DNA of 64,000 nucleotides from Pedobacter sp. JY14-1 (GCF_029269825.1 NZ_JARJHU010000003.1:410475-474474), one strand, 5' to 3'; shown: positions 1-9,868, counted from the stretch's first letter. Notes: generated by a model not told the origin, from the sequence alone. Program-made: numbers and translations.

Positions 1-446
1 TGCGGACTTTTGGTGATAAGGTGGCTTCGATCTCTAGTGTTGCGGATGCTTCTGCGGCAACTTCGGAGTTTACGGGTAAAGTAAGGAACGCCTCGGCGAG
101 CTTTGACAACTTAAACAATGCATTTGCAAAGGCTACGGCTCAATTGGTAGAAATGGGTGAAAGTAATGTGGCATCACAGGCATATCATGAACAGGTAAAC
201 ACACTCGCTAAGAATCTTTCCGCTTTGAATGCAGTGTATGAGCTGGAACTTCAGGATTCAAGTGCACACCTGAAATCGATGAACAAATTTTATCAGAATC
301 TTTCACTAACGATGAATAACTTCAATGAGTCGATGGAGGATTCTAAGCAGTTTAAAGAAGAAGTTGGTAAACTGGCGAAAAATCTGGCTTCTTTGAATGC
401 GATTTACGGCAATATGCTTTCTGCGATGAACCAGCCGCGCGTATAA
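1..446 (+). CDS. gldL: GldL, C-terminal part (gliding motility / type IX secretion motor), 5' truncated by window
   Basis: The reading frame is open from base 3 without a start, so the gene begins before the window; about 147 C-terminal residues are visible. GldL forms the inner-membrane proton-driven motor of the type IX secretion/gliding machine together with GldM. The part seen is the soluble cytoplasmic tail: it has no membrane segment, is Ala/Leu/Asn-rich and helical, and carries an internal repeat (LAKNLSALNAVY and LAKNLASLNAIY, about 56 residues apart). The two transmembrane helices lie outside the window. gldM follows 48 bases after the stop and gldN after that, the usual gldL-M-N order, which is the main support for the call. 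Confidence 0.9.
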   Translation, partial: RTFGDKVASISSVADASAATSEFTGKVRNASASFDNLNNAFAKATAQLVEMGESNVASQAYHEQVNTLAKNLSALNAVYELELQDSSAHLKSMNKFYQNLSLTMNNFNESMEDSKQFKEEVGKLAKNLASLNAIYGNMLSAMNQPRV

Positions 447-494
447 TTGATGGCCCGAATTATTCTTATTTTTATAAACTAACAGATCTTTAAA

Positions 495-2033
495 ATGGCT
501 GGAGGAAAAGAAACGACGCGGCAGAAGATGATCAACATCATGTACCTGGTGTTGCTGGCAATGCTTGCGTTGAATGTATCGGACACTATATTAAACGCAT
601 TTAAAAATATTAATGATAGTCTTGAGAATTCCAGGACGAATGTAAATACCAGTATTGACCAGTTATTTTCTTCTTTCCAAAATACAAAGCTGAAAGATGA
701 GCCGGCCAGGGCGAAACCGATATGGGAAAAGGCTAACCAGGCGAAGGCTTACGCAGATGATCTGAATAATTATGTGCAGAAACTGAAGGACAGGTTTGAG
801 CGTGAGGGTGACGGTATAGATGAGGAGACTGGCGACCTTAAGCGCCGCGACAATATGGATATTGCGCAAAGCATCATGCTGAATCAGAAGGAGGGAGTGA
901 AGCTGAAGGCGAAGATCAATGAAACCCGTCAAAAGCTGATTGCACTGCTGGATGAAAAGGACCGGGCCGGTGTGACCTTTACACTGGAGGCAAAGGATGC
1001 AGAGAAGGCGATCAACAGGACAAAAAAATGGGAGGAGATCAATTTTGGTGAGGGCACTCCCCTGACTGCCGCGAATACGATTTTGACTAAGATCCAATCA
1101 GATGTTAAGAACGCTGAGGCGGAGATTGTGAAGAAGCTGTTTGGCAACATGGACAAAGCGATGGTAAATCTGGACCAGTTTTCAGCGGTTGCTGTGGCAC
1201 CCAGTTCCTACATTGTTCAGGGCCAGCCGTATACAGCAGAGGTTTTCCTGACGGCAAGTGATTCCAGGTCTAACCCAGAGATTACAGTGAATGGCAGCAG
1301 CCTGCCTGTCAAGGATGGTAAGGCACTTTATACAGGACCTACGGGTAGTGTTGGCGTGTTTAAGTGGAAAGGTGTAGTGCGTGTGAGACAAACCGACGGG
1401 CAGATCAAGGAGTATCCTACAGCGGAGCAGACTTACCAGGTTGCTAAGCCATCTGCTACGGTTTCCCCGGATAAAATGAATGTGATTTATGCAGGTATAC
1501 CGAACCCGTTCTCGGTTTCGGCTGCGGGTTTTCCGCTTGAAAGCGTACATGCGACGATTTCCGGAGGCTCAATATCAGGCAGTAATGGAAAATACACGGT
1601 TAACGTTCCAGGCACACAGGTGGGTAAGACTTTGTCGGTCAATGTTTCGGCAAGTAACGGCGGCAAGACTTTGAACCTGGGGACTCAGCAATTCAGAGTA
1701 AAGGCCTTACCTACACCAAGGGCTTATGTTAAAGGTAAATCAGGCGGAAATGTTCCCCTAGAATTTATTTCTGGTTCTAATGTGCTGGAAACTCAGCTCG
1801 AGGACTTTGTATTTGATGTAAAGTTCAATGTTGTCCGTTTTGCTGTGACTTTCATCAATCCTCGATCGGATGCGGTAACCATGCAGAACTCAGGTGCAGG
1901 ATTTAGCGCACAGATAAAGGGAGCGTTAAATTCATTGAAACCTGGTGCGACAATTATTTTTAAGGATATTGTATGTGAAGGACCGGATGGCAGACAGAAA
2001 GTGCTGGATGGGATCACATTTAGTGCAAAATAG
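495..2033 (+). CDS. gldM: GldM, type IX secretion / gliding motor stator-shaft protein
   Basis: Full-length at 512 residues, as usual for GldM. One N-terminal membrane helix (about residues 12-32, MYLVLLAMLALNVSDTIL) anchors it in the inner membrane beside GldL. Next comes a helical periplasmic domain to about residue 220 rich in Lys/Glu, then Ser/Gly/Val-rich segments consistent with the stacked Ig-like domains that reach the GldK/GldN ring. The GldL-GldM complex converts proton motive force into rotation that powers secretion and gliding. The ATG start sits after gldL and only 5 bases separate its stop from gldN, so the three are co-transcribed. The call rests on the N-terminal helix, length and synteny. 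Confidence 0.95.
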   Translation: MAGGKETTRQKMINIMYLVLLAMLALNVSDTILNAFKNINDSLENSRTNVNTSIDQLFSSFQNTKLKDEPARAKPIWEKANQAKAYADDLNNYVQKLKDRFEREGDGIDEETGDLKRRDNMDIAQSIMLNQKEGVKLKAKINETRQKLIALLDEKDRAGVTFTLEAKDAEKAINRTKKWEEINFGEGTPLTAANTILTKIQSDVKNAEAEIVKKLFGNMDKAMVNLDQFSAVAVAPSSYIVQGQPYTAEVFLTASDSRSNPEITVNGSSLPVKDGKALYTGPTGSVGVFKWKGVVRVRQTDGQIKEYPTAEQTYQVAKPSATVSPDKMNVIYAGIPNPFSVSAAGFPLESVHATISGGSISGSNGKYTVNVPGTQVGKTLSVNVSASNGGKTLNLGTQQFRVKALPTPRAYVKGKSGGNVPLEFISGSNVLETQLEDFVFDVKFNVVRFAVTFINPRSDAVTMQNSGAGFSAQIKGALNSLKPGATIIFKDIVCEGPDGRQKVLDGITFSAK

Positions 2034-2038
2034 CAGTT

Positions 2039-2920
2039 ATGAAAAGGATCTTTGGTATTTTGGTTTTTCTGGTCCTGTTGAGTACAGGCCTAATTGCCCA
2101 GGACAGCCTTTCTGTCCGTACGGATTCCGCAAAGCGGTCTAAGTTAAAGACACCGCCTAAGGATGGTTTTTCTGCAAGGAAGGATATCGATAGCAATGTC
2201 ATGGTACCGTATCCTGACGTACGTGATGAGGATGTGTTTTATTCTAAGCGCATATGGCGGGAAATTGACCTGAGGGATACCATGAATTCGGTACTGGGCG
2301 CAGAAGGTGCAAAGTTGATCGATGTTTTACTGGAGGCAATTGGCAATGAGGAGCTTACTGCGTATTCCAGCAAGGATACAACTGCTGGAAAGTTACTTGA
2401 TGATAATGACTCCTTTAAAATTGCACTAACTGCACAACAGGCATTGCAAAATGCAAGAGGTATGGTAGAAGGTGAAGCTGATTCGCTTACGGGCCAGATT
2501 GCAGCGCCTAAACTTGGACGGCTGAGATCAGAGGAGTTTTTGAAATACAGGATCAAGGAAGACTGGATATTGGACACAAAGCGGTCCATTTTTGAACCAA
2601 GGATCGTGGGCATTGCACCGATGAAAATGGTCGAGGGGAATTGGCAGCCTGTATTCTGGATCTATTATGATGAAGCCAGGCAATTGCTAAGCGCTAAGCG
2701 GTTAATGAATCCGTTTAATGATGCTTCAACGCTGACTTTTGATGATTTCTTTGTGCGCAGGTTGTTCTACAGTTATATTGTGAAAGAGAGCAATCCAAGC
2801 AATAAGAACATTGGTGAAATGTTGGGGATAACGGATCCAAAGGATCCGAGAAAGCTTTATGAGTCTGAGCGGATCAAGAAGTCGGTCGCAGATTTTGAAC
2901 AGAGTCTCTGGGAATATTAG
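2039..2920 (+). CDS. gldN: GldN (PorN), periplasmic ring protein of type IX secretion
   Basis: 293 residues with a clear signal peptide (MKRIFGILVFLVLLSTGLIAQ), so exported. The mature part matches the GldN/PorN pattern: an N-terminal basic segment, a YSKRIWREIDLRD-type stretch near residue 70, and a C-terminal domain with GIAPMK and WIYYDEAR motifs. GldN makes the periplasmic ring under the outer membrane with the lipoprotein GldK and contacts GldM; PorW/SprE (encoded about 7 kb away here) is known to bind the ring. The gene starts 5 bases after gldM. After its stop there are about 70 bases to the convergent uvrC stop; I see no strong terminator there. Confidence 0.93.
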   Translation: MKRIFGILVFLVLLSTGLIAQDSLSVRTDSAKRSKLKTPPKDGFSARKDIDSNVMVPYPDVRDEDVFYSKRIWREIDLRDTMNSVLGAEGAKLIDVLLEAIGNEELTAYSSKDTTAGKLLDDNDSFKIALTAQQALQNARGMVEGEADSLTGQIAAPKLGRLRSEEFLKYRIKEDWILDTKRSIFEPRIVGIAPMKMVEGNWQPVFWIYYDEARQLLSAKRLMNPFNDASTLTFDDFFVRRLFYSYIVKESNPSNKNIGEMLGITDPKDPRKLYESERIKKSVADFEQSLWEY

Positions 2921-2991
2921 GGCGTTTATCAATTGAGTTTTCGCGTTCCCTACTGTGGTTCCGGGTAATGCGCGGGATTGACCATCTGTAT

Positions 2992-4791
2992 TTATTGCGG
3001 TGCGAAATGGGTAAGTAATGTCTGGACTTGCTTTTTAGTCAGTATTGCTGAAAGCTCGGATTCACTGGCTTCTTTTATCTTTTTGACAGATTTGAAATGT
3101 CGCAGTAATTTGTCTGCAGTCGTTTTTCCAATACCAGGGACTTGTTCAAGTTCGGTTTTTAAGGTGCCCTGATCTCTTTTTTTGCGATGGAAGGTAATGC
3201 CGAAGCGATGTGCCTCGTCACGCAGTTGCTGGATAACTTTCAGGGTTTCAGATTTCTTGTCAAGATAAAGCGGATAAGAGTCGCCGGGATAATAGAGTTC
3301 TTCAAGTTTTTTTGCAATGCCAATGACAGTGACACGTTTTTCTATGCCGAGTTTCCTGAGACTAGTTAAAGCAGAGGAGAGTTGTCCTTTACCGCCGTCT
3401 ATAATGATCAGTTGGGGGAGTGTATTTTCCTCTTCCAGCATTCTCTTATAACGGCGATAGACTGCTTCTTCCATGGTCGCAAAATCGTTGGGGCCCTCCA
3501 CGGTTTTGACATTGAAGTGCCTGTAGTCCTTTTTGGAAGGCTTTGCATCTTTAAATACAACAATAGCTGAAACTGGATATTTGCCCTGGAAGTTGGAGTT
3601 ATCGAAACATTCGATATGATGGGGGAGCTGAGTTAGTCTCAGATCCTTTTGCATTTGAGACAGGATACGCTCTGTCCTGAGGTCTGGATTAAGTTTTTCG
3701 TATTGATTGAGTTTTTCCTTTTTGAAGAAGAGGACGTTTTTTTGTGAAAGCTCAAGTAATTTTTTCTTTTCCCCCAGCTTAGGTACGGTAAACTTCAGGT
3801 TTTCATCGAGGAAGGGAATTTCAAAAGGAACGATGATTTCTCTGGAGGTACTGTGAAACTTGGTCCGGAATTCAGTAATGGCGATGGTGAGCAATTCCTC
3901 GTCTGTTTCATCAAGACGCTTTTTAATCTCGATGGTTTGGGTCTGGATAATGCTTCCGTTCATTACCTTGAGGTAATTGACGAAGGCATATCGTTCATCG
4001 GAGGCTATGCTGACGACATCAATATTGGTAATGGCACTATTGACGACAGTGGACTTGCTCTGGTATTTTTCGAGTATCTGCAGCTTAAGCTGGTACTGAT
4101 GGGCGTATTCGAAATTGAGCGCTTCGACTGCTGTCTTGATGACTTTTCGGACATTTTTGATGACATTGCCTACCTTGCCGTTAAGGATATCTTTTATCTC
4201 TTCAATGTTGTTGTCATAATCATCAGTAGACTGATAGGCCTGGCAAGGGCCTTTGCAGTTGCCTATCTGGTATTCCAGGCATACCTTGAACTTGCCTTCG
4301 CTGATATTTTCAGGTGTAAGCGGCAGGTTGCAGGTGCGCAATGGATAGGTTTCCCTGATGAGGTCGAGTATGGTGTGCATCATACCTACCGAAGCATAGG
4401 GACCGAAGTAGGTAGAGCCGTCTTTGATCATTTTACGTGTCCAGAACACTCTGGGAAAGGGTTCTTTTCTGATGATGATCCAAGGGTAGGTCTTATCATC
4501 TTTGAGCATGATATTGTACCGCGGCTGATGCTTTTTGATGAGGCTGTTTTCAAGTAGCCAGGCATCTATTTCAGTATCAACAATGGTGAAGGTGATCTTC
4601 CGGATGCGCGAGACAAGCACACGGGTTTTACCATTCATCTGAGTGTCCTTATTGAAATAGGAACCGACGCGGTTTCTGAGGTCTTTGGCTTTGCCTATAT
4701 AAATTAGCGTACCTTCAGCATCCCAGTATTGATAAACTCCAGGTTTATGAGGGATATCGGCGATCGCTTTCTTATACTCAAAGGCACTCAT
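2992..4791 (-). CDS. uvrC: UvrC, excinuclease ABC subunit C
   Basis: Nucleotide-excision-repair nuclease that makes both cuts around a lesion bound by UvrB. Domains in order: GIY-YIG nuclease at the N terminus (GVYQYW and LIYIGKAKDLRNR), a Cys-bearing region (CLEYQIGNCKGPC), a UvrB-binding helical UVR segment (about residues 190-230), an RNase H-like endonuclease core (ECFDNSNFQG), and C-terminal helix-hairpin-helix DNA binding (VPGIGKTTADKLL). The frame is open to 4833, but I place the start at the ATG at 4791, where homologues begin (MSAFEYKKAI), giving 599 residues and a 22-base gap to the upstream PBP gene. It is the last gene of the operon sprE - PBP - uvrC. Confidence 0.93.
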   Translation of the reverse strand: MSAFEYKKAIADIPHKPGVYQYWDAEGTLIYIGKAKDLRNRVGSYFNKDTQMNGKTRVLVSRIRKITFTIVDTEIDAWLLENSLIKKHQPRYNIMLKDDKTYPWIIIRKEPFPRVFWTRKMIKDGSTYFGPYASVGMMHTILDLIRETYPLRTCNLPLTPENISEGKFKVCLEYQIGNCKGPCQAYQSTDDYDNNIEEIKDILNGKVGNVIKNVRKVIKTAVEALNFEYAHQYQLKLQILEKYQSKSTVVNSAITNIDVVSIASDERYAFVNYLKVMNGSIIQTQTIEIKKRLDETDEELLTIAITEFRTKFHSTSREIIVPFEIPFLDENLKFTVPKLGEKKKLLELSQKNVLFFKKEKLNQYEKLNPDLRTERILSQMQKDLRLTQLPHHIECFDNSNFQGKYPVSAIVVFKDAKPSKKDYRHFNVKTVEGPNDFATMEEAVYRRYKRMLEEENTLPQLIIIDGGKGQLSSALTSLRKLGIEKRVTVIGIAKKLEELYYPGDSYPLYLDKKSETLKVIQQLRDEAHRFGITFHRKKRDQGTLKTELEQVPGIGKTTADKLLRHFKSVKKIKEASESELSAILTKKQVQTLLTHFAPQ

Positions 4792-4813
4792 GTAAAATAT
4801 GGGATAAGTTGGA

Positions 4814-7039
4814 TCAGAAACCCAGTTTCTCATCTAGTTCAGTGGTCTGGTCTTGCTGTTGCTGATACTGGTTGCAATCGTAGATGATGGAAACGCCATT
4901 CTTAGGTGGCTCAAAATCGGCCTGGCTGATTTTGAGCTTCGGATTCGCATACACACGTTTCATGAAGCCTGCGAAAATAGGCAGTGCAGTAGTTGCTCCA
5001 TCTCCCTGGGCAGTGCTGGTAAAGTGAAATGCACGGTCTTCACAACCTGTCCATACTCCTGCTACCAATTGCGGCGTAATGCCCATGAACCATCCGTCTG
5101 AGTTGTTTTGGGTGGTGCCGGTCTTACCTCCTATAGGTGCCTTGACGCCATAACGTCCTGCCAGTCGCCAGCCGGTGCCGTTGGTAACCACGCCGCGCAG
5201 CATGCGCGTCATGACATAAGCAACTTCTTCATTCATGGCGGGTACGGGAATTGGTTTCTCTGTGTGCAATACCACGCCGTTTTTGTCTTCGATGCGCAGG
5301 ATATAAGTTGGCTTAGTCCAGACCCCTTTGTTGGCAAACGTACTGTAGGCACCTACCATATCGTAGACGGAAGCATCAAATGAGCCGAGTGCGATGGATG
5401 GGTAAGCGGGTACTTCAGAGGTAATGCCCATTTTCTTGGCCAGGGTAGCAACAGCTGTTGGGCCAACCTGCTTCATCAGATAGGCTGCTATATAGTTTTG
5501 AGATAATGCAAGCCCCTTTTGGAGGGTAAGATAGCCAGGTACCGTACCGCTTGATCTTGGGGTCCATGGCTGGCTTCCGGGTACTTCTATGGTAACGGGT
5601 TCGTTCAATACCGTAAAGCAGGGTGAGTAACCGTTCTCCACCGCTACCGTATAAGTAAATGGCTTGGCGGTAGAACCAACCTGCCTGGTGCCCATTTTTA
5701 CCTGATCATATTTGAAATGCTCATAGTTGATGCCACCCACCCAGGCTTTTACATAGCCGGTTTGGGGATCCATTGCCATCATGGCATTCCGGAGCAGCAT
5801 CTTATAGTACCGGACGGAATCGATGGGTTTCATCAGTGTATCTATATTGCCTTTCCAGGTAAATATGGATAGTTTTGTAGGGGTATTAAAGTCCTGGCGG
5901 ATTTCTTCTTCTGATTTTCCTTCAAGCTGCAGGGCTTTATAGCGGTCGGAACGTTTGATGCCCATCTCAATCTGCAGTTCCTTACCCTTGAATGGGTTGC
6001 GCCCTTTCCAGCTTTTAATGAAGGACGCCTGGAGTTCTTTCATATATTCTTTCTGGGCTTCTTCTGCATACACCTGCATGTCGTAGTTAATGGTAGTAAT
6101 GATACGCAGGCCATCGCGGTCGAGATCATAGGGTGTTCCGTCAGGTTTCGTAATGGAGCGCTCTTCAAATATTTTCTTGATATCGCTTTTCAGTACGGCC
6201 CTGAAATAAGGGGCGATACCTTCATTTACAGTTGCTGCGTTGAATTGCAGGCCAAGAGGTTGTTCTTTGTCTTTATTGTACTGCTGGGAAGTAATGAACC
6301 CCGCATCGGCCATAAGCCCCATAATCGTATTCCTTCTGGCAAATGCCCGGTCGGGATTTCTGGTAGGAGAATACCTGGTAATGCCTTTCAGGATGCCGAT
6401 GAGCGTCGCTGACTGTGGGACGGTGAGCTTGTCAGGTGTCGTATTATAATATACCCTTGCTGCTGATTTGATGCCAAATGCCTGGTTCCCGAAATCTACG
6501 GTGTTGAGGTACATGACAATAATCTCTTCCTTAGTATAGTTACGTTCAAGTTTGACGGCAATGACCCATTCTTTAAACTTCTGCAGCATACGTTTGAAGA
6601 TATTTCTTTGCCGGCCTTCTTCAGAAAAAAGGTTGAGGGCAAGCTGTTGGGTGATGGTACTGCCACCTTGTTTTTTTCCAATCAGGTTGTATAGGACAAT
6701 GGTAAATGTCCTTTTGAAGTCTATACCGGAATGTTCCAGAAAGCGGATGTCTTCGGTAGCAATAAGGGCGTTGATGACGTTTGGAGAGATCTCGGAGTAA
6801 GCGACATTGGACCGGTTTTGTATAAAATAGGTGCCAAGTACTCTGCCATCGTCGGTAACGATCTCTGAAGCCTGATTGCTCTTCGGGTGTTCGATATCGC
6901 GGAAGGAAGGCAACTCACCAAATACGCCAAAGCCAATGGCGACGATGAACAAGGCAAATATCAACAGTGCTCCTATAAGAATTTTCCATAGGTTAAAATT
7001 GTATCTTCTGATGTCTGCCTGGGAAAGTGGTTTGTTCAT
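4814..7039 (-). CDS. Class A penicillin-binding protein 1A (bifunctional transglycosylase/transpeptidase)
   Basis: 741-residue peptidoglycan synthase anchored by one N-terminal membrane helix (about residues 17-42). The glycosyltransferase domain (GT51) follows, with the catalytic-Glu motif EDIRFLEHSG and GGSTITQQLALNLF. The transpeptidase domain carries all three penicillin-binding motifs: STAK (Ser nucleophile), SQN and KTGT. It polymerises lipid II glycan strands and crosslinks them in the periplasm. Its ATG overlaps the last bases of the upstream sprE gene (ATGA-type, 4 bases), so translation is probably coupled. The C-terminal tail is short and Gln-rich (QQQQDQ), with no added domain. 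A role shared with sprE is inferred from the overlap only. Confidence 0.94.
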   Translation of the reverse strand: MNKPLSQADIRRYNFNLWKILIGALLIFALFIVAIGFGVFGELPSFRDIEHPKSNQASEIVTDDGRVLGTYFIQNRSNVAYSEISPNVINALIATEDIRFLEHSGIDFKRTFTIVLYNLIGKKQGGSTITQQLALNLFSEEGRQRNIFKRMLQKFKEWVIAVKLERNYTKEEIIVMYLNTVDFGNQAFGIKSAARVYYNTTPDKLTVPQSATLIGILKGITRYSPTRNPDRAFARRNTIMGLMADAGFITSQQYNKDKEQPLGLQFNAATVNEGIAPYFRAVLKSDIKKIFEERSITKPDGTPYDLDRDGLRIITTINYDMQVYAEEAQKEYMKELQASFIKSWKGRNPFKGKELQIEMGIKRSDRYKALQLEGKSEEEIRQDFNTPTKLSIFTWKGNIDTLMKPIDSVRYYKMLLRNAMMAMDPQTGYVKAWVGGINYEHFKYDQVKMGTRQVGSTAKPFTYTVAVENGYSPCFTVLNEPVTIEVPGSQPWTPRSSGTVPGYLTLQKGLALSQNYIAAYLMKQVGPTAVATLAKKMGITSEVPAYPSIALGSFDASVYDMVGAYSTFANKGVWTKPTYILRIEDKNGVVLHTEKPIPVPAMNEEVAYVMTRMLRGVVTNGTGWRLAGRYGVKAPIGGKTGTTQNNSDGWFMGITPQLVAGVWTGCEDRAFHFTSTAQGDGATTALPIFAGFMKRVYANPKLKISQADFEPPKNGVSIIYDCNQYQQQQDQTTELDEKLGF

Positions 7040-9801
7040 TTCTGATAAATGCTTTTATAAAATTCTAAATACTGGTCAAGCAGCCTTTTACTGGAGATCT
7101 TGTCGAAGTTTTCCTTGCTGATAATGAAGCTGCTGTAGATACCTGCAGGAACTTTCATGATCTGTTTTAGCTGAGGTGTAATGCCGCCTGAATAGGTTTC
7201 AGCGTCTTCAAAATTACTAAAGTTACCTACATAAATGAGCTGTTCATTGTCAAATTCTTTGAGCTGGTGCTTTAAATTGCTGCTTGCGTAGTTGCCGCGG
7301 TTGAACTGTCCGATACCGAACCGGGAGGAGCTGAGCGTGAGTGAAGCATCAGAAACTTCAATGACATAATAATAAACAGAGGATTTCGCGGTACTGAAAG
7401 GACCAGTTACCTTAGGCGGTTCCACTGGTTTGATCCTGGTGTCAGCGACAGCAGCGTCGGGTATAGGTTTACTGACCGGTGAAGTTATTGGCGGAGTGGT
7501 TTTGCTTACCTGCTGGCTTTGTGTTATGATGGGGCCCGGAGTATTCTGCTGGACAAACGGAGGTTCGTTAGGGTCGAAATCGATTAATGCTACTGGCCGT
7601 TTCCGGAAATCGGACAAGTGGGCGTTGATGTATCCCAGGTGTTCTTTTACAAGTGGTGTAATAAGCTTGTCTTCAGGGAATTGAGTAGTGATGGAATCGA
7701 ATGCGCTGATCAGACTGTCGACATTGCTGGTGCGCCCTATGGCAATAGCTTTCAGATAGGCAAACTGTGGAGACAAGTGATTTTTGTTTCTCTGATCATT
7801 TTCATTGACCTGATGGATGACATTTGGGAATTCCTTTTTCAGATAAAGGTCGAAAACCTCATTATATTTTTGATTGACAGCCGCTTCCAGCGCGGATTGT
7901 TTAACAGAAAAAGAGGGGTCGAGTATGGTCCTGGCATAAACAGAGGCCGGGAAATCACGAAGTACTTTTTCTCTGTACTCATTTGCCTTTGCTTCGTTTG
8001 AACTTTTGTTAATGAGGAAGAGGCTATAGTATATGGCGTCCTGATATTTATTTTGCGGGAACCGTTTGAGTAAGGCCTGGTAGGTGCGTTCTGCTTCGGT
8101 CGGGTCCTGCAGTTCCTGCAGGTAGAAATTGGCAATTTCATAATAGGCATCAAGTATCTTTTGGTTGGATACTGATAATTTTTCCGGGTTGAGCGGGAGG
8201 GATTCGGTATATTGCCTGATCAGGGTTTCTTTGTCTCTGGAAACCGGAACTACCAGGTCAGGGTCTTGGAGATTGCTTGTATTGGCGATAACTTCCTGGG
8301 TGGTTTCCTGTGAAGATAACCTGACGCTTTGCCGCCAGTTGTTCTCTAGTTTTCTGTTGCCCCATCTTTTTTTAAAGTCATTAAATCCCATACTGACTGC
8401 AGCGGGATTACTGAAGTAAAAAGTGCTCTGAACCTGCTGCCTGCCGGTGCCGGGCGTCAATGGGACTGTGTTGCTATAACCATTATTTGCAGGCTGTACA
8501 GGTTGTTTGTCTGTTGCAGTGCTTGCCAGTGCATCGATCAATGCTGCACGAACTTCTTCTGGCTGTTGAGTAATATATTGCAGGCTATCTTCAATAGAAA
8601 TGAGTTCAAGCCGGTTGGTAAGGTACCGGAGGTTCTGACTTTTTTTCAGAATGAGGTCATAGCCCGGGTAGCTTTTGGGTAACGTGTTTACGGCGCTGTC
8701 ATAATAGGCTTTTGCCTTGAGGTAGTTCTTCAAATGCTTAAAACTGAGGTCGGCTATTCTGAGATATGCAAGTCCCTTCTGATAGGGATTGCTGGTACTT
8801 TTCCGGATAGAAAGGCCGTAGAATTTTTCTGCTTCCCCGTATTCGCTTTTGGCAAAGTGGTTTTCTGCAACCTGGAAATAGATCTGGTCGTTGTATTCTG
8901 TGTTCTTGTCGTCTTTCAGTAAGGATAATAATGCTTTGTCATTGTCCGAACCTGGTATTCCCTGCAGGTTACGTAGCCTGATCTGGCTAAGGTTTGCATT
9001 AAAGTACATTTCAAACGGAGCATTGCTGTGCTGTATCCTCTTATAAGAAGAGAAAGCATCTTTATACTGTTTCTGGCTTTCCAGGAGCTGTGCAAGAATG
9101 TAAGTCCAGCGTATCTTGTTCTGGCTTTGGGCAGTTGTCCTGATCGCATCTTTAAGATAAGATGTGGCTGCTTCGTGATTTTTGAGGTAAATGCACATCT
9201 GGGCAAGGGTGGCATAACCATCCGCAAGTTTTTTCTTTTGCTTTATAGCAGGTATTACAGCTTCAAGCGTATCGAGTACATCATTGGCTTCACTGATGCG
9301 TTTCAGTTGCATAAGGCTGCGCGCTTTCCAGTTGAGGGCTTCGAGATAACTGCCGGTGTTGTTCCGGTAAGTCTTCGCTGTATAATCGAAATACTCTACC
9401 GCATTATAATAATTCCCGTTGAAGAAATTGGCCTTGCCAAGAAGGATATAGGCTTCATCAAGATAGTTACTGTTGCTTTTTTCAAGAATGATGGCCTGGG
9501 CTTTTCTGATGATATCTTCCATTGGTTTCAGGTTAAGTGAGCCACCGGGCTGACTGTTGTCCGGTTCGGGTCCGATGTATAATGGAAGGATCTGATCGTA
9601 GTTGTCGTCGTTTTCTTCGAGCAGGGACTGCTGATGGTCGGTGAGTAATACTCCGGAATTATAGATATAATTGTAACGTGCCGTCAGGTTTTGCATACCT
9701 CTGCCAAGCGCGGTGTCTTTTTGCGGGCTGCACGCAAAAATGATGCATATGCAAAAAGAAAATAATAATAACTTTAAACCAGGGATGGCATAGTATCTCA
9801 T
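7036..9801 (-). CDS. porW: SprE/PorW-type lipoprotein, TPR-rich, type IX secretion accessory
   Basis: 921 residues. The N terminus is a lipoprotein signal with Cys at about residue 24 (IIFACSP), followed by LTARYNYIYNSG, which resembles the start of SprE/PorW proteins. Several tetratricopeptide-like helical pairs follow up to about residue 650 (for example LLGKANFFNGNYYNAVEYFDY). A Pro/Thr-rich linker comes next, then a small C-terminal domain of about 120 residues with the SPOR-like stretch YVGNFSNFEDAETY. PorW/SprE is known to link the GldN/PorN ring with the outer-membrane translocon and is required for type IX secretion. It heads the operon sprE - PBP1A - uvrC. A TATTTTTG box ends 5 bases before its only plausible ATG. 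Confidence 0.85.
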   Translation of the reverse strand: MRYYAIPGLKLLLFSFCICIIFACSPQKDTALGRGMQNLTARYNYIYNSGVLLTDHQQSLLEENDDNYDQILPLYIGPEPDNSQPGGSLNLKPMEDIIRKAQAIILEKSNSNYLDEAYILLGKANFFNGNYYNAVEYFDYTAKTYRNNTGSYLEALNWKARSLMQLKRISEANDVLDTLEAVIPAIKQKKKLADGYATLAQMCIYLKNHEAATSYLKDAIRTTAQSQNKIRWTYILAQLLESQKQYKDAFSSYKRIQHSNAPFEMYFNANLSQIRLRNLQGIPGSDNDKALLSLLKDDKNTEYNDQIYFQVAENHFAKSEYGEAEKFYGLSIRKSTSNPYQKGLAYLRIADLSFKHLKNYLKAKAYYDSAVNTLPKSYPGYDLILKKSQNLRYLTNRLELISIEDSLQYITQQPEEVRAALIDALASTATDKQPVQPANNGYSNTVPLTPGTGRQQVQSTFYFSNPAAVSMGFNDFKKRWGNRKLENNWRQSVRLSSQETTQEVIANTSNLQDPDLVVPVSRDKETLIRQYTESLPLNPEKLSVSNQKILDAYYEIANFYLQELQDPTEAERTYQALLKRFPQNKYQDAIYYSLFLINKSSNEAKANEYREKVLRDFPASVYARTILDPSFSVKQSALEAAVNQKYNEVFDLYLKKEFPNVIHQVNENDQRNKNHLSPQFAYLKAIAIGRTSNVDSLISAFDSITTQFPEDKLITPLVKEHLGYINAHLSDFRKRPVALIDFDPNEPPFVQQNTPGPIITQSQQVSKTTPPITSPVSKPIPDAAVADTRIKPVEPPKVTGPFSTAKSSVYYYVIEVSDASLTLSSSRFGIGQFNRGNYASSNLKHQLKEFDNEQLIYVGNFSNFEDAETYSGGITPQLKQIMKVPAGIYSSFIISKENFDKISSKRLLDQYLEFYKSIYQK

Positions 9802-9806
9802 GCATA

Positions 9807-9814
9807 CAAAAATA
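9807..9814 (-). promoter_or_regulatory. Bacteroidota -7 promoter box for sprE/porW
   Basis: On the minus strand the bases read TATTTTTG, a full match to the Bacteroidota TAnnTTTG box. It ends only 5 bases before the sprE ATG. A TTTG on the same strand lies about 25 bases further upstream (plus-strand CAAA at 9840-9843), a little wide for a -33 element. If functional, transcription would begin almost at the start codon. Confidence 0.55.
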
Positions 9815-9868
9815 TTCTATTCATTTCTAACTTCTTCATCAAAAGATATTTTATTTAAAACTTGAGTG

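Noticed and set aside
3853..4557. Long plus-strand open frame of 234 codons
   Set aside because: Antisense to uvrC, whose protein motifs are clear; no promoter or conserved motif supports it.
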